NCBI GenBank assembly: GCA_019239895.1
Contig: JAFAZH010000057.1
Coordinates: forward strand, 62,001 to 126,000
From: Abditibacteriaceae bacterium
GTDB lineage: Bacteria > Armatimonadota > Abditibacteriia > Abditibacteriales > Abditibacteriaceae
DNA: 64,000 nucleotides
Direction of reading: 5' to 3'
The number at the start of each line of letters is the position of its first letter. Positions within the stretch are counted from its first letter, which is position 1. This document shows, piece by piece, positions 50,783-59,383 of the stretch. The notes beneath the pieces are model-generated. The model saw nothing but the letters and a program-made list of their open reading frames with translations. It ran no database searches and had not been told where the DNA came from. The position numbers and the translations under genes were made by a program.

Positions 50783-51634
50783 ATGTATCTCATTCGCTTC
50801 TTATTCACCTCGTTAGTTACAATGCTGCCTCTCCTGATGCATGTCGCTCTGGCTGGTGACGCCAGGGGGAAATCTGCGCCTCTTAAAGAGAATGAGGATG
50901 CAGCGGCTCTGGTCGCGCCTGAAAAGCTCACGCGTGATGGTCTGTCTCCGGCAGCCTATGCCTTTAAGCAACAAGTTTATCGGTTGCATGTCGAGCGTGG
51001 CGTAAAATCGGGCCGGACGCGGATTTTTGATTTGCCCGCGTCAGAATTAGCTTTGATTCCGGGCACCAAGATTCAAATGCAACGTGATGCCGCAAAAGCC
51101 CTGGGGAAACTAATGGCTGCCGCAAAAGTTGACCTCGCGTACGATTTAGCGGATACGGGTCACACCCCAGAAATTGAGGTGCGGCGAGCGCGTGCCCGGC
51201 GCGTGCAGGAACTGGGTATTAATAATGCTTATCGTTCGGCGTCACATCAGTTCGCCATCTGGAATCGCAACTTCAAGGGTTACTACGAGGCGACTGCCGA
51301 AAAGCGTAAAGCCTGTGTTGGTGGCGAGCACGGTCTTGCGGCGGCGGAACTCTTGCGTGATTACATTGGCGTGCGCGTGGCGGCTCCCGGCTTTTCCAAT
51401 CATCAAGGTGGGATTGCCGTGGACTTTGCTCTCTTGCTCAAGCCTGAACCACAACAGCCAGAGGGCCATACCGAACTTTCGGCTTCAATGGCGCAGGCTG
51501 ACCCCTGGAAAGAATCCTGGTTCTGGAATTGGCTCAACAGAAGAGCGGAAGAGTTTGGCTTTATCGCCTATGAGCCAGAGCCGTGGCACTGGGAGTATAA
51601 ACCTGACCGCGTTGGCAAAGGGCGGGAGAACTAA
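50783..51634 (+). CDS. Secreted M15-family D-alanyl-D-alanine carboxypeptidase (VanY-like)
   Basis: About 283 residues from the ATG at 50783, where a signal peptide begins (MYLIRFLFTSLVTMLPLLMH). An in-frame ATG at 50744 would put 13 charged residues ahead of it. The peptidase motifs are NAYRSASHQ, SNHQGGIAVDF (zinc His and Asp, about 207-215) and EPWHWEY (catalytic Glu and zinc His, about 264-271). It would trim peptidoglycan stem peptides. The next gene starts 48 bases downstream on the same strand. Confidence 0.88.
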   Translation: MYLIRFLFTSLVTMLPLLMHVALAGDARGKSAPLKENEDAAALVAPEKLTRDGLSPAAYAFKQQVYRLHVERGVKSGRTRIFDLPASELALIPGTKIQMQRDAAKALGKLMAAAKVDLAYDLADTGHTPEIEVRRARARRVQELGINNAYRSASHQFAIWNRNFKGYYEATAEKRKACVGGEHGLAAAELLRDYIGVRVAAPGFSNHQGGIAVDFALLLKPEPQQPEGHTELSASMAQADPWKESWFWNWLNRRAEEFGFIAYEPEPWHWEYKPDRVGKGREN

Positions 51635-51682
51635 AATCGTTAGCAAAGATGAAATAAGTGTGATGAGGCAATTGGACAGTTT

Positions 51683-52942
51683 ATGAAGAAAACTCTGAAT
51701 TCCTTGAAAATATTCTGCTGCTTATTATTAGGCTTAGTCTTGCCAGCTATTGGGGCATTGCAGGTTCAGGCGCAGGAAGCGCCGCTACCAGAAAAGGAAG
51801 CTCCTGCGGCACGACCTGCCCTGTCCGATGTGCAGTGGAAGAAGACAGTTGTGGAGAGAAAGTTTCGCTCGGAAGGTGTGGCCGTGGCCGATGTGAATCA
51901 TGACGGCAAGATGGATATTCTGGTGGGTGATGTCTGGTACGAAGCTCCACACTGGACACCGCATGAGATTCGCACGCCGCACGATTATGGTGATGGCTCC
52001 AACGGTTATAGTGAAGCCTTCTTATGTTTTGCCGATGACATCAATCATGATGGCTGGGCTGACCTGGTGGTTGTGGGTTTTCCCGGTAAGCCCTGCTATT
52101 GGTATCAAAACCCGCAGAACCATCCGGGGCATTGGCAGGAGCATCTAATCTGGCATAGCGCCTGTGATGAAACGCCTAACTATGTTGATCTCTTTGGGAA
52201 TGGCCAGAAAGTGCTTTTGATGGCGACGCAACCCGAAGGGCAGATGGCCTGGTTTGCTCCTGATACTGATTTAAACAAGCCGTGGAAGATGCATCCCATT
52301 AGCAAGCCGTCCACTAAAGATGAAAGGGTGCCCGGCACCGAGCAGTTCTCGCATGGCCTGGGCTATGGCGATATTAATGGCGATGGCCGCAACGATGTCT
52401 TAATCCGCCAGGGCTGGTGGGAGCAACCAGCAAATGCCAGAACAAGCGAGCAGCCGTGGACTTTTCATCCGGCTAACCTGGGCTATGACTGTGCCAATAT
52501 GTATGCTGCTGATTTAGATGGTGATGGCCTCAATGATGTGATTAGCAGTTCAGCCCACCAGAAGGGTATCTGGTGGCATCGCCAAATGCCAGGTAAGGGG
52601 GGCGCAGAGTTCACGCGGCATCTTATTGAAAATGATTTTAGCGAGAGCCATTCCATGAATTTTGTAGACATCAATGGTGATGGCAAGAAAGATTTAGTGA
52701 CTGGCAAGCGGTGGTGGGCGCATGGCCCCAAGGGTGACATTGATCCCAATGCTCCGGCAGTGCTGGTATGGCTTGAAATTAAATCTAAACCAGGCGCAGC
52801 GCCGGAGTTTGTAACGCATCAAATTGATAATGATTCGGGTGTAGGCACTCAATTTTGCGTGGCGGATATTAATGGTGACGGCAGGCCCGATATTATCATC
52901 TCTAACAAAAAAGGCGTATTTGTATTCGAGCAACTGCGCTAA
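51683..52942 (+). CDS. Secreted FG-GAP/VCBS repeat beta-propeller protein
   Basis: 419 residues with a signal peptide ending near QVQAQ. At least six calcium-loop repeats are visible, each of the form D-x-N/D-x-D-G-x-x-D: VADVNHDGKMD, ADDINHDGWAD, GDINGDGRND, AADLDGDGLND, VDINGDGKKD and ADINGDGRPD. They are about 55-70 residues apart and should form a seven-bladed propeller. Such proteins occur at cell surfaces as binding modules, often beside carbohydrate-degrading genes. No catalytic domain is fused. The function is unknown. Confidence 0.88.
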   Translation: MKKTLNSLKIFCCLLLGLVLPAIGALQVQAQEAPLPEKEAPAARPALSDVQWKKTVVERKFRSEGVAVADVNHDGKMDILVGDVWYEAPHWTPHEIRTPHDYGDGSNGYSEAFLCFADDINHDGWADLVVVGFPGKPCYWYQNPQNHPGHWQEHLIWHSACDETPNYVDLFGNGQKVLLMATQPEGQMAWFAPDTDLNKPWKMHPISKPSTKDERVPGTEQFSHGLGYGDINGDGRNDVLIRQGWWEQPANARTSEQPWTFHPANLGYDCANMYAADLDGDGLNDVISSSAHQKGIWWHRQMPGKGGAEFTRHLIENDFSESHSMNFVDINGDGKKDLVTGKRWWAHGPKGDIDPNAPAVLVWLEIKSKPGAAPEFVTHQIDNDSGVGTQFCVADINGDGRPDIIISNKKGVFVFEQLR

Positions 52943-53014
52943 TAAACCATAAAGAGATAGCCAACTCATGCTATCAATGGAAAGGGTAGCAAGTTGAATT
53001 AAGCCACAACTACC

Positions 53015-53734
53015 TTAAAGCCCAAACAGGGAAGTTGAGGTGCGGCTGCGTTTGCGGCGACGGCGATGGGTAGTTGTAGTGGTGTCACTCAGACTGGCAT
53101 CGCTGCCTTCAGCATCCGCGTTGGAGGTATCCGCAATCCCGGAAACCGTCGCACGCCCTTCATAGGGGATTGAATGAGCGATATGGGCTTGGATGTTACT
53201 CTTATAAGCTTGCACGATAGCGGGCGCATCCTTGATAATTAAGCAGTTTTCAGCATTACTTTGTTCTGCCGCTTTGGTGAAGTTGAAGCTGCCCGTGATA
53301 ACTGTAGCATCATCAATCACCATCACCTTATTATGTGCAATTGCGTGCTTATTATCAGTGTAGGTTGGAATACCCATGTTCACCAGGAAGGTTGCACCCG
53401 TATAACGCGCGGTAGCATTGCTTTTATCTAACACGGCGGTGACTTTCACGCCACGCCGGGCCGCTTCAACTAAGGCTTTGGCAATGGGTGTTGAAGTAAA
53501 GGAATAGGCTTGCACCCAGATGGATTTGCGGGCGGCATCAATTTCATTGACTATTGATTCTGTGCAGCCGCCATTGGGAGAGAAATGTACCGTCAACTGC
53601 GCTCCGTTAGCCGTGCCCGCGTTTGACCGCTGCGTAGTTTCGTTGGAACCGTTGAATCCGGCGGGTGGCGCTGAACTGGAGTTTTGTGGAGTATTGGTGA
53701 GTTGCTTGCAACCGCTCAGTGAGAGCATACCCAC
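53015..53734 (-). CDS. PLD-type nuclease lipoprotein
   Basis: 239 residues from a GTG at 53734. One HKD motif, HNKVMVID with downstream GSFNFT (about 133-150), places it with the single-domain PLD endonucleases (Nuc/phospholipase D-like) that work as dimers. LSGC forms a lipobox, but the GTG start gives too short a signal. Reading the same frame upstream gives RKIRFSIFSIAAIVG, a proper signal, with AAGGA ahead of an ATT at 53765-53767. Translation may therefore start at that rare ATT codon. The C-terminus is Arg-rich. Confidence 0.82.
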   Translation of the reverse strand: MGMLSLSGCKQLTNTPQNSSSAPPAGFNGSNETTQRSNAGTANGAQLTVHFSPNGGCTESIVNEIDAARKSIWVQAYSFTSTPIAKALVEAARRGVKVTAVLDKSNATARYTGATFLVNMGIPTYTDNKHAIAHNKVMVIDDATVITGSFNFTKAAEQSNAENCLIIKDAPAIVQAYKSNIQAHIAHSIPYEGRATVSGIADTSNADAEGSDASLSDTTTTTHRRRRKRSRTSTSLFGL

Positions 53735-53856
53735 GATGGCCGCAATGCTGAAGATTGAGAATCTAATTTTTCGAGTCCTTATCGTATTGAATTCAATTTA
53801 CCGTCTATGGCAAGCATGATCTATAGCCTTATAAATTTGCCCTGCTAAAAGGGTTC

Positions 53857-55638
53857 TTACCACTGCGGATTTTGCATGATTATATTTTCGATGGTGTCTT
53901 TGTCGGCAGCGGCGGCGAACAAATGTCCCTGCGCATACTCGCATTGCAACCCTCGAAAATGCATTAATTGATTAGCTGTTTCGATGCCTTCCGCTACTAC
54001 ATCCATACTCAGGCTGTGCGCCAGGGTAATGATAGCGCGCACAATTTCCAGGTTCTCATTGCCCTCATCTATCTGAGTGACGAAAGAGCGATCTACCTTT
54101 AGCGTATTTAATGGCAGACGATGCAAATAACTCAAGGAAGAATAGCCAGTGCCGAAGTCGTCTATGCTCATTTGGATGCCCAGCGTCCGCAGGTCTTTGA
54201 GAATGGTGGCCACCGATTCCACATTCTCCATAATGGCGCTTTCGGTGATCTCCAATTTAAGATATTGCGGTTCAAGCTGAGTTTCTTTTAGCACCTGCCC
54301 AATGTAGTCCACGAGGTCGGGCTGGGTAAACTGGCGGCTGGAAAGATTCACGTTCATGGTGAGAGGCGCATGATCCAGAAACTTTTGTTGCCACTCCTTC
54401 ATCTGGAAGCAGGCTTCGCGCAATACCCAACGATCTAAGCGCACAATTAGTCCGGTTTCCTCGGCACAGGGAATAAAGTCTGCCGGAATGGTAAAGCCAC
54501 GCTGGGGGCGCTGCCAGCGCACCAGAGCCTCGAAGCCGCTGATCTTGCCAGAACCCAGATGCACAATGGGCTGGTAATTCAATAAGAAGTCTTCTTGATC
54601 CAGGCTGCGGTGCAGATCGGTTTCTAATTCAAGTCGCTGCATCACCTCAGAGTGCATGGTGCGATCAAACACTTCATAACGGTTACGCCCCTGCACCTTG
54701 GCGCGATACATCGCCGTATCCGCATCGCGCAGTAAGTCAACCGGTCGTTCATAATCGGAACGGTTGAGGGCAATGCCAATGCTGACTGCCGTAAAAATCT
54801 CTTGCTCATTCAGCATGAAAGGCACCGTTAAGCTGCGCTGAATGCGCTCGGCGATATGCGTGGCATCTTTCAAGCCTTCGATGTCATCGAGCAAGATTAC
54901 AAATTCGTCGCCACCTAAACGCGCCACGGTGTCAACTGAGCGAATCGCTGATTCCAGACGCCGCGCAATAGCCGCGAGCAGCAGGTCACCCACCATATGG
55001 CCCAGGCTGTCATTAACCAGTTTGAAGTCGTCGAAATCGAGAAAGATAACGGCAAAAAAGTAATTCTCACGCCGCTTGGCGTGTTCTAAAGCACGATCCA
55101 GCCGTTCCATGTACAGAGCACGGTTCGGCAATCCTGTCAATTTGTCGTAAAACGCTTCGTGGAATAATTTCTCTTCGGCTTGCTTGCGTTCAGTAATATC
55201 AATCCCCACGAAGACGGCGGATTGGCCCAGCAAATACTTTTGGGCCATGACCAGATAGGTGCGCCGATTATCTTCGATAATCATGTCCAGTTCGCGGGAG
55301 GCTCCCTGCTCATCACTGGAGACAAACTCGCGCACAAATTCCGTAAAGCCGGGACTGTTGCTGAGAAATCCAATGGGTCTGCCGATAAAATCTTTGGGGT
55401 TCAAGTTATAAGTGGAAGCCAGGCGAGAGTTAATGCCCAGATATTGCAAATCGGAGTTAATCCAGGAGACTCCTCCCGGCACGGCATCTAGGACGGCCTG
55501 AAATTGATCCCGCAACTCTTGCAGGGCTGCCTCGGCCTGCTCGCAGCTTTGCTCCGCTTGCTCGCGTAACGCAACCTCCCGTGCCAACTGCTCCTGGAGT
55601 GCAGCTATTGCTTGTGATTCTTGATGGTCTGTGGACAT
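53857..55638 (-). CDS. PAS-GGDEF-EAL c-di-GMP turnover protein
   Basis: 593 residues, no membrane segment. Residues 5-48 are a coiled coil rich in Glu/Gln/Ala. A PAS domain follows at about 50-165. The GGDEF domain has an intact ARLGGDEF motif (near 240-247), and the EAL domain has an intact FEALVRW (near 367-373) and the later DDFGTGYSSLSYL loop. Both diguanylate cyclase and phosphodiesterase activity are thus possible. The PAS may bind a small ligand or dimerise. The gene stands alone, minus strand, convergent with nothing close. Confidence 0.93.
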   Translation of the reverse strand: MSTDHQESQAIAALQEQLAREVALREQAEQSCEQAEAALQELRDQFQAVLDAVPGGVSWINSDLQYLGINSRLASTYNLNPKDFIGRPIGFLSNSPGFTEFVREFVSSDEQGASRELDMIIEDNRRTYLVMAQKYLLGQSAVFVGIDITERKQAEEKLFHEAFYDKLTGLPNRALYMERLDRALEHAKRRENYFFAVIFLDFDDFKLVNDSLGHMVGDLLLAAIARRLESAIRSVDTVARLGGDEFVILLDDIEGLKDATHIAERIQRSLTVPFMLNEQEIFTAVSIGIALNRSDYERPVDLLRDADTAMYRAKVQGRNRYEVFDRTMHSEVMQRLELETDLHRSLDQEDFLLNYQPIVHLGSGKISGFEALVRWQRPQRGFTIPADFIPCAEETGLIVRLDRWVLREACFQMKEWQQKFLDHAPLTMNVNLSSRQFTQPDLVDYIGQVLKETQLEPQYLKLEITESAIMENVESVATILKDLRTLGIQMSIDDFGTGYSSLSYLHRLPLNTLKVDRSFVTQIDEGNENLEIVRAIITLAHSLSMDVVAEGIETANQLMHFRGLQCEYAQGHLFAAAADKDTIENIIMQNPQW

Positions 55639-56060
55639 AGTGTCAATAATACTCCGCGTGCTTCCCGACGCCTTGCTATTTATATTATCAATTATAATGC
55701 CAGTTCATAAGTACCAACGCCTTACAGATTTGGATTGCGCTTGTGCTAATGTTGTTCCAATTGGAAAGTTGCATGGGGGTGAGGCCCGTTATTCTACTAT
55801 AAATTGTTCCACGTTATAAACGCTAAACGCACTGGCATCTTTATCAAGCGAAAGCGCAAAATGATTTATAAGCAGAAAAGATATAATCTAGAAGAGTAGC
55901 CGCAAGTTAGGAATCGCTAACCCAGCATGAACTTAAATAACGGCTTCGCGTCCAAAAGTCATAGTCGCACCAAGTGCTACTCAGTTGACAGACCTTTAAC
56001 TAAAAGAATGACTTCAGCCAGTAGTCCTTTCATGATACTGGCCTTATCAGGAGATACCCC
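55639..56060. other. Intergenic region with no gene seen
   Basis: 422 bp between the divergent GGDEF-EAL gene and the GH42-like gene. A TATAAT at 55882-55887 might serve the plus-strand gene, but no -35 element is obvious. A short open frame starting near 55631 has no ribosome site and no recognisable sequence. AT-rich in its right half. Confidence 0.6.
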
Positions 56061-58298
56061 ATGACATCTCGGCAAATTAAGAATTGTGCGTGGGCTTTTG
56101 TCGCCCCGCTGTGCATGATAGCGGGGCTGGCGGCAGTCACCCGCTTTACCCCGGCCCAAGCCCAAAATGCAGGAGCTTCCGCAGAGTATCAGCAGGGATT
56201 AGCTTGGGCACAGGCGGTCGCAGTGCCGGATAACTTACGTCCGCGCCAGTTTGTGATTGCTGATTACCTCATCGGCCCAACGGCTAACCAACAGCCCCAA
56301 GACCTGGACGCAGGCTTGCAAACGCTGGCTGCCCTGGGCATGAACACTGCCGAAATCCGGCGCTGGGGCGCTTTAAGCAATCAAGTGGCGGCCCATGCGC
56401 GACAGGTGGGAATTACCCGTTTCCGGCGGGCTATCTATTCGCCGTTGCCGCCTAACCCCGACCGCAATCCTTCACTCTATTTTTCGTGGAATACTGATGC
56501 CCTGACGCCCGCTAAAGTGGATGCTTGGGCACGCGACCAAGTGCGGCAATCGGAAGCCTTTGGGATGCCTGCCTCCGATGTGGCGCTTTTTCATATGGCT
56601 GATGAGCCGGGTTGGTATTTTCCTTACATTACGCGCCAGTTTGCATCGTCTCCGGCGCGGCTGCAAATGTTTCACAACTTCCTGCAATCCAAGGGTTTGC
56701 AGCCAGGCGATGTAGGCGCACAAGACTGGTCGCAGGTGCTGCCCCTCACTGCGGCGCAATTGCAAGCCAGAAATTATGACCTGCCGGGTCGCCGCTTGTT
56801 TTATTGGACAACCCGTTACCCAACCGAGACCGCTTCTGATGCCTTCAAGACCTGGAGCGATGCGTTACGCCGCCAGTTTAACCCGAATTTACTGATTACC
56901 AGCAACTGGAACAATCCGGTTGACCGTTATTATTATCCCTCGCCGGGCAGAAAGATCGGTAACAACCAGGAAACCGGGCCGGATGCCGCAATGGGCATGA
57001 TGGACTGGATGGATGTCGGGCGCAAAGGCGCGTTAACGGCGCTCTGGACAGAAGATTGGTTTACCGACCAGGACGCCCAGTCCTGGAGCTATTATGCTGA
57101 TGCGTTGCACTCGGCGGCGCAACAAAGCGGTGTGCAGTTTGGCGGCTATATCACAGGCCGCAAGTTGGGTGATAATCCAGCCGGTGGCAAATATCGAGCT
57201 TTGGCGTTAATCGGACATGGGGCCAAAGCCATTGACTATTTCTGCTATGGCCCGGAATCGCAATTCCCTGGCAACACCTATTCCAACAACCGCAATGCCT
57301 ATGGCGCGATTGCCGGGGCTAATCGCCTGATTGGTCGTGCTGAATCTTTACTTTATCCGGGGCAGCGTTTGCCTGCTCGCATTGCCATCCTCCTGCCACG
57401 TTCAGCCCAAGCCTGGGACGAAACATCCACTATCAATCAATTTCCGGTTTATCAACAAGAGGTCAAAGGCATCCACTTCGCCCTCACGCATAGCCACTAT
57501 CCAGTTGATTTTATAGATGAAGAGAATTTGGCGAGCGGCGATTTTGCCCGCCGCAATTATTTCATCCTTTATGTCACCTCACCCAATCTCGCGGCGGCAG
57601 CCCAGACCGCGTTGCAGACCTGGATTAATAATGGTGGCACGGCTATTTTTAGTCCCGGCGCGGCGGCAGCAGATGAATATAATTCACCCAGCGGCACGCT
57701 TAATGCGGCGCGGGGCGTGCGCGCGATTATGCTGCCCCACACGGGTAATGCAGTAGGGGCGGTGCAAGTCTCGTTTCGAGATCAGAACTTTGGCAATAAC
57801 CTAACGCTCTCTGGGCCGAGTGCGCCGTTGCAAGTCACGGGTGGCACGACGTTGGCGCAGTTTGCCAATGGCAGTCCGGCCCTCGTTTCTAATCGGGTGG
57901 GACAAGGTTTAGCTCTCTCCTATGGCTTCTGGCCCGGCACGGCGTATTATGCCTCCGTGCAACGCCCTGGCCCCGCACAACTGCCTCAAGGCTGGAACGA
58001 CGCATTACGAAGTGTTATAACGGCGGTGCCGCGAGTTACGCGCGTAGGCCGACCAGTTGATGTAGATACTGACCTTGTGGAAGCCTCTCGCCTTGACTCG
58101 ACAGCGGGCATCGCCGTGACATTGCTCAACTGGACAAACCAGCCCCAGGGCCAAATTGCGGTGACGGTGCATAATGTAGGCACTGTGACTTCAGTCGGTT
58201 CTGCCGAGCAGGGCACAGTTCCCTTTACGCAGAATGGCACTGATTTGCGGGTGAGTCTGCCCCTCCGGGATGTGGATGTGTTGATGATTCGCCATTAA
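56061..58298 (+). CDS. Secreted GH42-like TIM-barrel glycosidase
   Basis: 745 residues. AGGAG lies nine bases ahead of the ATG, and a signal peptide ends near AQAQN. The barrel includes NTAEIRRWG, ALFHMADEPGWYFPY (about 175-190, an acidic cluster suited to the acid/base) and LTALWTEDWFTDQD (about 320-335, a Glu suited to the nucleophile). From about 440 a glutamine-amidotransferase-like domain (RIAILLPRSAQAWD, YFILYVTSP, NNGGTAIFSPGAAA) matches the trimerisation domain of GH42 beta-galactosidases. The C-terminus is a small beta-sandwich. The placement is by layout, so the family call is moderate. Confidence 0.65.
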   Translation: MTSRQIKNCAWAFVAPLCMIAGLAAVTRFTPAQAQNAGASAEYQQGLAWAQAVAVPDNLRPRQFVIADYLIGPTANQQPQDLDAGLQTLAALGMNTAEIRRWGALSNQVAAHARQVGITRFRRAIYSPLPPNPDRNPSLYFSWNTDALTPAKVDAWARDQVRQSEAFGMPASDVALFHMADEPGWYFPYITRQFASSPARLQMFHNFLQSKGLQPGDVGAQDWSQVLPLTAAQLQARNYDLPGRRLFYWTTRYPTETASDAFKTWSDALRRQFNPNLLITSNWNNPVDRYYYPSPGRKIGNNQETGPDAAMGMMDWMDVGRKGALTALWTEDWFTDQDAQSWSYYADALHSAAQQSGVQFGGYITGRKLGDNPAGGKYRALALIGHGAKAIDYFCYGPESQFPGNTYSNNRNAYGAIAGANRLIGRAESLLYPGQRLPARIAILLPRSAQAWDETSTINQFPVYQQEVKGIHFALTHSHYPVDFIDEENLASGDFARRNYFILYVTSPNLAAAAQTALQTWINNGGTAIFSPGAAAADEYNSPSGTLNAARGVRAIMLPHTGNAVGAVQVSFRDQNFGNNLTLSGPSAPLQVTGGTTLAQFANGSPALVSNRVGQGLALSYGFWPGTAYYASVQRPGPAQLPQGWNDALRSVITAVPRVTRVGRPVDVDTDLVEASRLDSTAGIAVTLLNWTNQPQGQIAVTVHNVGTVTSVGSAEQGTVPFTQNGTDLRVSLPLRDVDVLMIRH

Positions 58299-58606
58299 TA
58301 CGTCAGACTTATAGCGAACAATTGAAGGAGCAAGATTACAATCTTGCTCCTTTTCCTACTCTATCTTTCTTGTGGTTATCATAAGCAAGATACCACACCA
58401 GCTAACTTATAATCTGTGGCGGTAATTCCTTGTCGCCTCTAAATCACTCCGCCAGACTCCACAACGCTTTTGCTGCCCTAAGACGTTTAACTTCACTTGG
58501 CAATGATGTTGAGAAGACAAGACAAGTTAGCGCATGGAACAATGGAAACAGTTACAATATCTCAATAATGAGAGTCGAATAGAAATAGATGGATAAGTGA
58601 AACGCC
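58299..58606. other. Intergenic region with a terminator, otherwise empty
   Basis: 308 bp. The left part holds the terminator at 58325-58354. A TATAAT lies at 58408-58413, without a convincing -35. I see no small open frame or structured RNA in the rest. Confidence 0.6.
58325..58354 (+). terminator. Intrinsic terminator of the GH42-like gene
   Basis: Stem AAGGAGCAAGATT (58325-58337) / AATCTTGCTCCTT (58340-58352) followed by TT. The stem is nearly a perfect palindrome; a loop forms from the central bases. Confidence 0.85.
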
Positions 58607-59311
58607 ATGAAGACTTCTAAAAATCAAAAAGCCAGTGCAAACGGTATTAAACCTTCTCTCAGCCGTATAGCCAATAAGCAATCGGCTGCAACCAGGGCTA
58701 ACTCAACCAATCGGTTGGTGGCTGGTACTCTGGCCGTTCTGGGTGTAGCGAGCTTGGCAACGGGTGGCATCTTGATGGGTCATGCGGATGTCAAGGCCGG
58801 AAATACTGCTGTGGCTACTCCCAGCGCGGAGGCGGCTGCACCACATCAGGGTAGCGACTCAGCGGCAGAGGTGCCTTATACGCCTTCTAAATATCCAGGT
58901 GTGATGGTGCGTAACGTGCCACAGCCTGCTCCCGCTCAAGGGGCAGGGCGTGCTGGCATGAACAAGGGTTGGATTTATGTCAAGCCGGGTGCGCCTAAGC
59001 CTCGCTTTGGCACGAGGTATGGGACACGCGGGGCGGGAATCTGGTATGAGCCTGGCAAAACCAAAGCGGGCGGCACGGCAGCCCATGTAGATCGTAGCTT
59101 TTATCCTTATGTCATGGCTAAAGTCACCACACCAGCACAGAAAGGGCAAAAGGGCAAAGTCGCCTTAGAATGTATTGATGGGGGTAACGCGGCGCAGCAT
59201 GAAGCTATTGCCAATGGTGCGTCCACAACTCCTACTACTGTAACCGCGCCGAAAAATAAGCCAGTTGTAAAAACAAGCGCGAACGCGAAACAAGTTGTAG
59301 TTAAGTATTAA
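58607..59311 (+). CDS. Small secreted or membrane-anchored protein of unknown function
   Basis: 234 residues. A basic, Lys/Asn/Ser-rich N-terminus (about 1-40) leads to one hydrophobic segment (LVAGTLAVLGVASLATGGILMG, about 44-65). The rest is Ala/Pro/Gly/Lys-rich, low in complexity, with a GTRYGTRGAGIWYEPG segment near 140. It would be a single-pass membrane or exported protein. I recognise no family. It lies just ahead of the matrixin-like protease gene. Confidence 0.55.
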   Translation: MKTSKNQKASANGIKPSLSRIANKQSAATRANSTNRLVAGTLAVLGVASLATGGILMGHADVKAGNTAVATPSAEAAAPHQGSDSAAEVPYTPSKYPGVMVRNVPQPAPAQGAGRAGMNKGWIYVKPGAPKPRFGTRYGTRGAGIWYEPGKTKAGGTAAHVDRSFYPYVMAKVTTPAQKGQKGKVALECIDGGNAAQHEAIANGASTTPTTVTAPKNKPVVKTSANAKQVVVKY

Positions 59312-59383
59312 AATCTTCTATGAGCGTGATTTAGGCAGGGTATACCGTCCCCTGCTGATTTTCTATTGGTCAAGGAAAAGTTA

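Noticed and set aside
55631..55819. 62-codon open frame upstream of the GH42-like gene
   Set aside because: It overlaps the 5' end of the GGDEF-EAL gene on the other strand, with no ribosome site and no recognisable sequence.
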